Assembly: GCF_044464525.1 (NCBI RefSeq)
Contig: NZ_JBIQLE010000008.1
Span: forward strand, 1-64,000
DNA length: 64,000 nucleotides
Reading direction: 5' to 3'
DNA from: Pusillimonas sp044464525
GTDB lineage: Bacteria > Pseudomonadota > Gammaproteobacteria > Burkholderiales > Burkholderiaceae_B
The position numbers and the translations under genes are program-made. Shown in pieces: positions 50,755 to 58,733 of this stretch. The notes under the pieces were generated by a model. That model saw nothing but the letters and a program-made list of their open reading frames with translations, was not told the DNA's origin and did no database searches. The stretch's first letter is position 1, and each line of letters starts with the position of its first letter.

Positions 50755-52934
50755 CATTCTCGCCAGGAAACCTGGTCGCCCGCATCGGCAGCTGGCTGAT
50801 CGACCTGCCTGTCTGGGCCAGCCGCCCCTTCCGCGTGTTCGCACTGATCGTTTCCTTCGTGTTTTTCATCAGCGTGATCATCACGCCCCTCAGCCTGGAA
50901 CACCAGGTTCTGTTCGGTATTGTTTCGTTCGCGACGGCCTACTTCCTGACCCGTGTGTCGCGCGCGAGGCTTACCGTGCTGGTGCTCATGACGATCTCCT
51001 CGGTCGCCACCTTGCGCTACATGTACTGGCGGCTGACGGAAACCCTGGGCTTCGAGCACTGGCTCGACGCGCTGTTCGGCTACGGCCTGCTGATGGCCGA
51101 GCTCTATGCGCTGCTGACGCTGTTCCTCAGCTACTTCCAATCGGCGTGGCCTTTGCGCCGCAAACCCATATTGATGCCCGACGACGTCTCGTCCTGGCCC
51201 AGCGTCGATGTCTACATCCCCACGTATAACGAGCCGCTGAGCGTCGTGCGCCATACTGTGTTGACGGCCAAGGCCCAGGACTGGCCCGCCGATCGCCTGA
51301 ACATCTATGTGCTGGACGATGGCCGCCGCGATGAGTTCCGGGCGTTCTGCCAGGAAGCCGGCGTGGGCTACCTGACCCGGCCCGACAACAAGCACGCCAA
51401 GGCCGGCAACATCAATGCGGCGCTCGAGCACACTGACGGCGAGTTCATCGCCATTTTTGATTGCGACCACATTCCGACCCGCTCTTTCCTGCAGATCTGC
51501 ATGGGCTGGTTCATGAAGGACCCCAAGCTGGCCATGCTGCAGACGCCGCACGTTTTCTTCTCGCCCGACCCCATGGAGCAGAATCTGGACGTGTTCCACA
51601 GCGTGCCCAATGAAGGCCAGCTTTTCTACGGCCTTACGCAAGATGGCAACGACCTCTGGAACGCCACTTTCTTTTGCGGATCGTGCGCCGTGCTGCGGCG
51701 CGAGCACCTGCTGCAAATTGGCGGCGTAGCCACTGAAAGCGTCACCGAAGACGCACTGACCGCGCTCAAGATGAACCGCGTGGGCCTCAACACCGCCTAT
51801 CTGGCGTTGCCCCAGGCGGCCGGCCTGGCGACCGAGAGCCTGTCACGCCACATCGGCCAGCGCATCCGCTGGGCGCGTGGCATGGCGCAGATCATGCGCA
51901 GCCACAACCCCTTGCTGGCCAAGGGCCTGAACTTCGGGCAGCGGATCTGCTACATCAGCGCGTCGCTGCACTTCTTCTATGGGCTGCCTCGGCTCGTTTT
52001 CCTGACGGCGCCCCTGGCCTACTTGTTTTTCGGAGCCCACGTGTTCCAGGCGTCGGCGCTGATGATCCTGGCCTACGCCCTGCCGCACATCCTGCATGCC
52101 CAACTGACCAACCACCGCGTGCAGGGCAGGTTCCGCCACTCGTTCTGGAACGAAGTGTACGAATCGGTCCTGGCCTGGTATATCATGCGGCCGACGCTGG
52201 CCACGCTGTTCAAGCCCGACAGCGCCACCTTCAACGTCACGGCCAAGGGCGGCACCACCACCGAGTCCTACTTCGACTGGACGCTGGCGCGCCCCTACAT
52301 CGTGCTGCTGGGCCTGAACCTGGCGGGCATGGTGGTGGGCATCTGGATGTTGCTCAATAGCGGCGGCAACAGCGGCTTGATGTACACGGCGGCCTTCAAC
52401 ATGGCCTGGACCCTGCATAACATCGTCATCTGCAGCGCCAGCGTGGCGGTGGCCGGCGAGCAGCGCCAGGTGCGTGCTTCGCCACGGGTCGAAGGCGTGC
52501 TGCCGGCAACGCTGGGATTATCCTCGGGACACCGCGTCGTGTGCGAAACCAGCGACTTCTCGGCCGAGGGCCTGGGGCTGGTGATGAAAACGCCCCTCGG
52601 GGTCCAGCTGGGCGACCAGGTGCAGGTGTCCCTGTTCCGGGGCGAGGAAGAACGCGTCTTCCCCGCCGAGATACGCTTCGTCCAGGATAAAAAAATCGGC
52701 TTGCGGTTTCGCGAACTGACCATCGATCAGCAGGTCGAGCTGGCGCAAATGACTTTCGGGCGTGCCGACATCTGGGCGGCGGCATGGAACGCATCGGTGC
52801 CCGACGCGCCATTGACGGCCATCAAGCAGATCGGCCGGATAGGCGTGCGGGGCTTTTTCGTCCTGTTCCGCGAAACAGGCAAGGCTTTCGGTCGGCGCGC
52901 ACGGTTTTTCAGGCGAGGGGCTTCGCGGATATGA
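50751..52934 (+). CDS. bcsA: Cellulose synthase catalytic subunit BcsA
   Basis: A 727-residue GT2 enzyme. Spans occur near residues 25-45, 48-66, 84-130, then the glycosyltransferase domain: VDVYIPTYNEP near 151, DDGRRDEF near 188, the UDP-binding DCDH near 237, TEDALTALKMN near 332 and QRIRWARGM near 370. Four more spans lie near 395-520. The PilZ domain (RASPR near 575, DFSAEGLGL near 603) binds c-di-GMP. It joins glucose from UDP-glucose and threads the chain through the inner membrane. It is the only synthase gene in the visible operon. The stop overlaps the next ATG. Confidence 0.96.
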   Translation: MTFSPGNLVARIGSWLIDLPVWASRPFRVFALIVSFVFFISVIITPLSLEHQVLFGIVSFATAYFLTRVSRARLTVLVLMTISSVATLRYMYWRLTETLGFEHWLDALFGYGLLMAELYALLTLFLSYFQSAWPLRRKPILMPDDVSSWPSVDVYIPTYNEPLSVVRHTVLTAKAQDWPADRLNIYVLDDGRRDEFRAFCQEAGVGYLTRPDNKHAKAGNINAALEHTDGEFIAIFDCDHIPTRSFLQICMGWFMKDPKLAMLQTPHVFFSPDPMEQNLDVFHSVPNEGQLFYGLTQDGNDLWNATFFCGSCAVLRREHLLQIGGVATESVTEDALTALKMNRVGLNTAYLALPQAAGLATESLSRHIGQRIRWARGMAQIMRSHNPLLAKGLNFGQRICYISASLHFFYGLPRLVFLTAPLAYLFFGAHVFQASALMILAYALPHILHAQLTNHRVQGRFRHSFWNEVYESVLAWYIMRPTLATLFKPDSATFNVTAKGGTTTESYFDWTLARPYIVLLGLNLAGMVVGIWMLLNSGGNSGLMYTAAFNMAWTLHNIVICSASVAVAGEQRQVRASPRVEGVLPATLGLSSGHRVVCETSDFSAEGLGLVMKTPLGVQLGDQVQVSLFRGEEERVFPAEIRFVQDKKIGLRFRELTIDQQVELAQMTFGRADIWAAAWNASVPDAPLTAIKQIGRIGVRGFFVLFRETGKAFGRRARFFRRGASRI

Positions 52935-55165
52935 TGCGTCGTGGATGTTTTCTTCGGTCGCTTCGAGCTTGCGCAGCCGGCCTGCTGGGGGTTTTTGCCT
53001 GCATGGCGTGGGCCCAGCCTGTTCCCGTTCATTCGGCGGCCGACGCTTCGTCGGACGCCTACGCCGTCAGCCTCGAACAGTACAACCGCTACGCCCAGTG
53101 GCGCCTGCGCGGCGTGGACGGACGCGCAGGCATCGTGTTTGGCCTTCGAGAGGACGAGCGCATCCAGGACCTGGAACTCGACCTGGCCTATAGCCACTCG
53201 CCGAACCTGCTCGACGAACTGTCGCATCTCAACGTGCTGCTCAATGGCGAAGTCGTTGCCTCGCTGCCCATGTCGGCGCAGCAGGGCGAGTCGTCCGGCC
53301 ATGCGAAGGTCACGCTGCCCACTTCGCGTCTGCGACCGTACAACAACCTCGAGCTGCAGTCGATCGGCCACTACACAATGGGTTGCGAGAATCCGCTGCA
53401 TCCCGACTTGTGGGTTCGCATAGACAAGTCCAGCCGGTTGCTGTTCGACGTAGAAAAGCTCGCCCAGCCCAACGAGCTGGGCATGCTGCCCGTGCCTTTC
53501 TTCGATCCACGCGACGTGCGCGGGCTCGAGCTTTCCTTCGTGCTGGGGCGTCTCTCCGACACCCGGCTCGAGGCGGCCGGTGTAATGGCCTCCTGGCTGG
53601 GAGCCCTTGCCGGCTATCGCGGCGCGCGCTTCAATGCGGGCACCGATGCCTTGCCCCAGCGGGGCAACGCGGTCGTGATCCTGGGAGCGAACGAATCCCT
53701 TCCCGGCCTGGATCTTCCCGTGCCCGCCGGTCCGACCATCGCCATGCGCTCGAATCCCAACGATTCGTCGAGCAAACTGCTTATCATCACCGGCCGCAGC
53801 GACGACGAGATCCGCAGCGCCGCGGTAACGCTGACCCTGGGCGCGGAAGCCTTGTCGGGTCCGACCGCCACGGTGCAGGAAGCCGTGGTAACGCCGCGCA
53901 AGCCCTACGACGCACCCAACTGGCTGCCCACCGACCGGCCGGTTGCGCTGGGAGAGCTGCTGCCCGTGCGCGAATTCACGGTGTCGGGATACGAGCCGTC
54001 GCCCATCACCTTGGGCCTGCGCCTGCCGCCCGACCTATCCGACTGGCGCACCAAGACCGTGCCCCTGAAGCTCTGGTACCGGCACTCCGCGAGCGAGGCC
54101 GGCCAGGGCACGCTCGACGTGATGGTCAACCAGCAACGCGTCCGGCGCATCGACCTGGCGTCCAACGACGAAGACGTGCGCCGGGCGTTCGAGACCGACG
54201 ACTCGGCCGTGAACAGGACCATACCGCTGCCCTTGTCGATGCTCGAATCGCAGGCCGGCTTGCAGTTCCAGTTCCTGTATCCCCCTCCCGTGCAGGCCGA
54301 ATGCCGGGGCGCCTACATCGATGTCCGGCGCAGCGCCATCGATCCGCGCTCCACCATCGACCTGTCGGGCCTGCCCCATCACAAGGCCATGCCCGACCTG
54401 GCGGCCTTCGGCACCTCGGGCTTCCCGTTCACGCGCATGGCCGATTTGTCGGATACCGTGGTGGTCCTGCCGGCTTCGCCGGGCGAGCACGAACTCTCGG
54501 CCTTCTTGTCGCTGCTGGGCAAGATGGGGCAGGTTACCGGCTATCCGGCCACAGACCTCAGCGTCGTCCGGGATGCGGAAGAGCTCCACGACAAGGACGT
54601 GCTCTTGCTTGAGGCGGGCGGACGCTCCGACCTGCTGTCCCAATGGGCCGGACGCCTGCCTGTGGCGCAGCGGGCGCGTTCTTTCTCGGCCGACAGCGAC
54701 AGCTTTGCGGCATGGGTGTCCACGTTCGCCGACTGGGTCGGCCGAATGACGCATCGGGGCGCGTCCGCCGGCTCTGTGGCGGCGCCCGCCGGCGGGGCCT
54801 ATCTGGCGGGTTTCGAGTCGCCCGTCAGCCGGGGCCGCAGCGTCGTGGTGTTTGCCGGGGCCGACGGCCGCAGCCTGCTCAGCGCGGTCGATCTGCTGAT
54901 CTTCGATGAAGAACAGAAAAGCCGGCTGCAAGGCGGCCTGGCCGTGGTGCGCGACGGCCGCATCGAATCGCTGTCGGATGCCAAGAGCTATCACGTGGGC
55001 AATATGGGGCCTTATCAGACCGTTTCCTGGTTCTTGTCCTCGCATCCCTTGATATTGTTTGTGCTTTACCTGTTGGCTGCGGTCTTGATCGCAATCGTTC
55101 TGTATCTGTCACTGCGTGCGCGAGCCCAGAGGCGTCTGCGGGTCGGACGTCCCGATTCGCGGTAA
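52931..55165 (+). CDS. bcsB1: Cellulose synthase periplasmic subunit BcsB, copy 1
   Basis: A 744-residue protein with an N-terminal signal peptide (about residues 1-29, ending FACMAWAQ). It has two carbohydrate-binding/flavodoxin-like repeats: LRGVDGRAGIVFGLREDERI, ELDLAYSHSPNLLDELSHLNVLLNG, SIGHYTMGCENPLHPDLW, FFDPRDVRGLELSFV, then KPYDAPNWLPTDRPVALGEL, YIDVRRSAIDPRSTIDLSGLPHHKAMPDLAAFGTSGFPFTRMADLSDTVVVLP. A C-terminal membrane helix (LILFVLYLLAAVLIAIVLYL) anchors it and helps activate BcsA. ATG overlaps the bcsA stop, indicating 1:1 coupling with the synthase. Confidence 0.93.
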   Translation: MMRRGCFLRSLRACAAGLLGVFACMAWAQPVPVHSAADASSDAYAVSLEQYNRYAQWRLRGVDGRAGIVFGLREDERIQDLELDLAYSHSPNLLDELSHLNVLLNGEVVASLPMSAQQGESSGHAKVTLPTSRLRPYNNLELQSIGHYTMGCENPLHPDLWVRIDKSSRLLFDVEKLAQPNELGMLPVPFFDPRDVRGLELSFVLGRLSDTRLEAAGVMASWLGALAGYRGARFNAGTDALPQRGNAVVILGANESLPGLDLPVPAGPTIAMRSNPNDSSSKLLIITGRSDDEIRSAAVTLTLGAEALSGPTATVQEAVVTPRKPYDAPNWLPTDRPVALGELLPVREFTVSGYEPSPITLGLRLPPDLSDWRTKTVPLKLWYRHSASEAGQGTLDVMVNQQRVRRIDLASNDEDVRRAFETDDSAVNRTIPLPLSMLESQAGLQFQFLYPPPVQAECRGAYIDVRRSAIDPRSTIDLSGLPHHKAMPDLAAFGTSGFPFTRMADLSDTVVVLPASPGEHELSAFLSLLGKMGQVTGYPATDLSVVRDAEELHDKDVLLLEAGGRSDLLSQWAGRLPVAQRARSFSADSDSFAAWVSTFADWVGRMTHRGASAGSVAAPAGGAYLAGFESPVSRGRSVVVFAGADGRSLLSAVDLLIFDEEQKSRLQGGLAVVRDGRIESLSDAKSYHVGNMGPYQTVSWFLSSHPLILFVLYLLAAVLIAIVLYLSLRARAQRRLRVGRPDSR

Positions 55166-55183
55166 ACGAAAAGAGCTTAGCTG

Positions 55184-57517
55184 ATGAAATATCCCTTCCT
55201 GTGTTTTCGCTCGGTACTGCCGTTGTTGGGAACCCTGTTCATGTCATGGGCCGTACTGGGCACCGCGTTGGCGCAGAGTCCGGGCGCCGAGGCGCCGCCG
55301 GCCCTGGTGTCTGAAATCGGCGCGCTTGCCCAGGCAACGGGCTTTACGCAGCGCGGAGACGCCGCCGCCGAGTCGACCAGCGCTGTTTTCAGGCCCCGGC
55401 ACCGCTACACGCTCGAAGAGCTGGGCGCGCGCTATCCGTTCAACCTGCGCGGCATAGACGGCAGCGACAGCGTGCCGTTCAACGTGCGCGCCGACGAAGT
55501 GGTGGTCGGCGCGAAGCTCGATCTGACATACAGCTATTCGCCCGCTTTGCTCAGCGACCTGTCGCACATCAACGTGATGGTCAACGACGTCGTTGCCGCC
55601 AGCTTGCCCGTGCCCCGCGAAGAAGCGGGCAAGAGCCTGCAGCGCTCGCTCGACCTGCCCGTGCACCTGGTCACCGAATTCAATCGCCTGCGGCTGCAGC
55701 TGATCGGCCATTACACGCTCGAGTGCGAGGACCCGCTGCACACCAGCCTGTGGGCCAACGTCAGCAACCAAAGCGAACTGACGCTCGATGTCCGGCACCT
55801 GCCGCTGGCCGACGACCTGTCCGTTCTGCCCCTGCCGTTTTTCGATCGTCGCGATGCGCGGCGCCTGACCCTGCCCATGGTGTTCGCCAATGACCGCGGC
55901 GCGGCAAGCCTCGAGTCGGCGGGAATGGTCGCCTCGTGGTTTGGCGCCATGGCGGGATACCGCGGCGCCGAGTTTCCGGTTCATTGGGACGGCGATTATC
56001 CGCTGGAAGGCAATGCCGTGGTGCTGTCCCAGGGCGCCGGCGCCGGCCAGACGGGGCTGTCGGGCCCCACGCTTTCCATCACCGCCAACCCCAACGATCC
56101 GAAGGGCAAGCTCTTGTGGATCATGGGCCGCGATGCTGAAGAGCTCAAGCGCGCCGCGCAGGCGCTGGTTACCAGCGGCGTCGCCCTGATGGGCCAGTCG
56201 GCGGTGGTCGACCGCCTGGAACAGCTCAAGCCGCGCCGGCCCTATGATGCGCCCCGGTGGCTGCGCACCGACCGTCCCGTCAAGTTCGGCGAAATCGCGC
56301 CGCAAGAGGCACTGGACTCCATTGGCTACAACGGCGCCCCGGTTCGCCTCGACCTGCGCCTGCCGCCCGACCTGTTTGGCTGGCGCGAAAAGCCCGTGCC
56401 GGTCGACCTGCGCTACCGCTACACGCCCCAGCCCGGCCAGGCGAATTCTTCGCTGCTGATCAGCGCCAACCGGCAGTTCCTCAAGTCCTTCCCCTTGCTG
56501 TCTATCGACCAGATCAAGGATGAGTCCTGGCTGAAGGCATTGCGCGACAACGAATTGCTGCCGGTCCGGGCCCGCATGAACATCCCGCTGAACCGCCTGC
56601 TGGAGCGCTCCGAGCTGGAGTTCCGCTTCATGTACGACTACATCAAAGAGGGGCAGTGCCGGGACACCATCGTCGACAACGTGCGCGGGCGCATCGATCC
56701 CGACTCGACCATAGACCTCAGCCGCTATCCGCACTTCATGCCGCTGCCCAATCTGGCCGCCTTCGGCGACAGCGGGTTTCCCTTCACGCGCCTGGCCGAT
56801 CTCTCGGAAACCGCGGTGGTGCTGTCCCGTACCCCGGCAGCCCAGGACATCTCGACCTATCTGGCCTTGATGGGCCGCTTCGGCGAGTCGACGGGCTACC
56901 CGGCGACGCAGGTGTCGGTGGTCTTCGGCGAGGCGGGCCTTGAGGCGGCCGACAAGGACCTTGTCGTCATCGCATCGGGCGAGCAATCGTGGCTTGCGGA
57001 GTGGGCTCGCTACATGCCGGCCGCGCTGGCGGGGCAGAGCAAGCGCTTCGGCACCTCCGACCTCGTGTTCAAGACGGACCGCTGGGTCACTCCCGATCCG
57101 CGCGAGTCGCAGCAGCCTGTGCGGGCCGACCTGGCCTATTCCAGCGACGGAGAGACAGCCATGTTCGTGGGCTTCGAGTCGCCGGTGTCGGCCGGGCGCA
57201 GCGTGGTGCTTATTTCCAGCAGCCAGCCGCAAGGCCAGGTCCTCGCCGTGGATGCGCTTCTCAATGCAGACAGCTTCGGCGAAGATACGCTGCAAGGCAG
57301 CCTGGCCGTGGTGCGCGAAGGCCAGATACGGCCCCTGGCGGCCACGTATACGTATTCGATCGGCCAGTTGGGATTCTGGCGCGGCATCGAATGGAAACTC
57401 GCGCAGCACTGGCCCGGCGCAACGCCATGGTGGCTGCGCTGGCTGTTGCCGGTGCTGGCGGTGATCCTGATCTGGGCGCTGCTCCGGCGCATCAGGCGCA
57501 AACCGCGCAAGGCTTGA
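55184..57517 (+). CDS. bcsB2: Cellulose synthase periplasmic subunit BcsB, copy 2
   Basis: A 777-residue second BcsB with its own signal peptide (about residues 1-29, ending TALAQ). It keeps the same order of landmarks as copy 1: LRGIDGSDSVPFNVRADEVV, LDLTYSYSPALLSDLSHINVMVND, IGHYTLECEDPLHTSLW, FFDRRDARRLTLPMVF, RPYDAPRWLRTDRPVKFGEI, RIDPDSTIDLSRYPHFMPLPNLAAFGDSGFPFTRLADLSETAVVL. The C-terminal span (WWLRWLLPVLAVILIWALL) is present. Yet residues differ throughout, so this is an old duplication, not a recent copy. It is 18 bases behind copy 1. It may form a separate periplasmic track or a mixed ring. Confidence 0.93.
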   Translation: MKYPFLCFRSVLPLLGTLFMSWAVLGTALAQSPGAEAPPALVSEIGALAQATGFTQRGDAAAESTSAVFRPRHRYTLEELGARYPFNLRGIDGSDSVPFNVRADEVVVGAKLDLTYSYSPALLSDLSHINVMVNDVVAASLPVPREEAGKSLQRSLDLPVHLVTEFNRLRLQLIGHYTLECEDPLHTSLWANVSNQSELTLDVRHLPLADDLSVLPLPFFDRRDARRLTLPMVFANDRGAASLESAGMVASWFGAMAGYRGAEFPVHWDGDYPLEGNAVVLSQGAGAGQTGLSGPTLSITANPNDPKGKLLWIMGRDAEELKRAAQALVTSGVALMGQSAVVDRLEQLKPRRPYDAPRWLRTDRPVKFGEIAPQEALDSIGYNGAPVRLDLRLPPDLFGWREKPVPVDLRYRYTPQPGQANSSLLISANRQFLKSFPLLSIDQIKDESWLKALRDNELLPVRARMNIPLNRLLERSELEFRFMYDYIKEGQCRDTIVDNVRGRIDPDSTIDLSRYPHFMPLPNLAAFGDSGFPFTRLADLSETAVVLSRTPAAQDISTYLALMGRFGESTGYPATQVSVVFGEAGLEAADKDLVVIASGEQSWLAEWARYMPAALAGQSKRFGTSDLVFKTDRWVTPDPRESQQPVRADLAYSSDGETAMFVGFESPVSAGRSVVLISSSQPQGQVLAVDALLNADSFGEDTLQGSLAVVREGQIRPLAATYTYSIGQLGFWRGIEWKLAQHWPGATPWWLRWLLPVLAVILIWALLRRIRRKPRKA

Positions 57518-57518
57518 C

Positions 57519-58733
57519 ATGACATTGCACCGCCGCACGAAAAGATTCCTGTGTCTCTGCGCCATGGCCTTGTCCCTGTCGTATTCGACCGGCGCGGCAT
57601 CCGCCCCCGCGTGCGAGGCGGCGCAATGGCCCTTGTGGGACGACTTCCAGACATACTTCGTTCAGGACAGCGGGCGCGTCCTGGATGCCAGCACCGAAAT
57701 GAACCACAGCTCTTCCGAAGGGCAGTCCTACGGCATGTTCTTTGCGCTGGCGGCCGGAGACCGCGCGACCTTCGACAAGCTGTGGTTCTGGACGAAAGAC
57801 AATCTGGGCGGCGGTTCGGTCGAGTCGGGCCTGCCGGCATGGATATGGGGCAAGGCCGAAGACGGCGCCTGGCGCATCATCGATGCCAATTCCGCCTCGG
57901 ATGCCGACCTCTGGTTCGTCTATGCCTTGCTGGAAGCCGGCCGCTTGTGGAACGAGCCCGAGTACACGCGCCAGGCGCACAGCCTGCTGGCTCTGGTCGA
58001 AAGCCACGAACTCGCCGAGCTGCCGGGGCTGGGCCTGATGCTACTGCCGGGCAAAGAGGGCTTCGTCGATGAAGAGGCCCGCACGTGGCGGTTCAATCCC
58101 AGCTACCTGCCTATCCCCATGCTGCGGCGCTTGGCGCAGGAATCGCCCGAAGGTCCGTGGCAGGCCGTCGCGGATAATACGGTAGCCATGGTCAGGGCCG
58201 TGGCGCCGCGAGGCTTTGCGCCCGACTGGACGGCCTACCAGGCCAAGGAAGGCCAGACTGCGTCCTTCATCGTCGATCCCGACAAGGGGCCGGTGGGCAG
58301 CTACGATGCCATACGCAATTATCTCTGGGCGGGCATGACTTCCGTCGAAGACCCGGCGTTCGGACCAATGCTCGAGGCGCTGGACGGCATGGTCGAGGCC
58401 ACGCGCGACGCCGGGAAGGGTACGCCGCCCGAGAAGGTCGACACCCAAAGCGGCGAAGTTTCCGGCCAGGGGCCGTTCGGATTTTCCGCCGCCCTGATTC
58501 CCTATTTCAAGGCCAAAGGCCAAGCCTTGCTGCTCGAGCGGCAAACTCTCAAAGTCCGGGCCATGCTGCGCCATTCGACCCAGCCCGAAACCCTGGCCCA
58601 GGGGCAGCCTTCTTATTACGACTACGTGCTCAGCCTGTTCGGACTTGGCTGGCTGGACGGCTTGTACCGCTTCCGGGCGGACGGTACCTTATCTTTATCG
58701 TGGGAGACCCAATGCGGCGCTACAACAGGTTAA
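57519..58733 (+). CDS. bcsZ: Periplasmic endoglucanase BcsZ (GH8)
   Basis: A 404-residue glycoside hydrolase of family 8 with a signal peptide (about residues 1-27). SSSEGQSYGMFFALAAGDRATFDKLWFWTKDNL includes the catalytic Glu. DANSASDADLWFVYALLEAGRLW and AWRIIDANSASD give the barrel's substrate residues. It trims cellulose and is required for good export in many species. The start is one base after the end of bcsB2. The end overlaps the next gene by 22 bases. Confidence 0.94.
   Translation: MTLHRRTKRFLCLCAMALSLSYSTGAASAPACEAAQWPLWDDFQTYFVQDSGRVLDASTEMNHSSSEGQSYGMFFALAAGDRATFDKLWFWTKDNLGGGSVESGLPAWIWGKAEDGAWRIIDANSASDADLWFVYALLEAGRLWNEPEYTRQAHSLLALVESHELAELPGLGLMLLPGKEGFVDEEARTWRFNPSYLPIPMLRRLAQESPEGPWQAVADNTVAMVRAVAPRGFAPDWTAYQAKEGQTASFIVDPDKGPVGSYDAIRNYLWAGMTSVEDPAFGPMLEALDGMVEATRDAGKGTPPEKVDTQSGEVSGQGPFGFSAALIPYFKAKGQALLLERQTLKVRAMLRHSTQPETLAQGQPSYYDYVLSLFGLGWLDGLYRFRADGTLSLSWETQCGATTG

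Noticed and set aside
55244..57565. A 773-codon open frame on the minus strand
   Set aside because: It lies exactly opposite bcsB2. High GC with G/C-ending codons removes stop codons in the opposite frame. The translation is rich in His, Arg, Gln and Ala without any recognisable motif.
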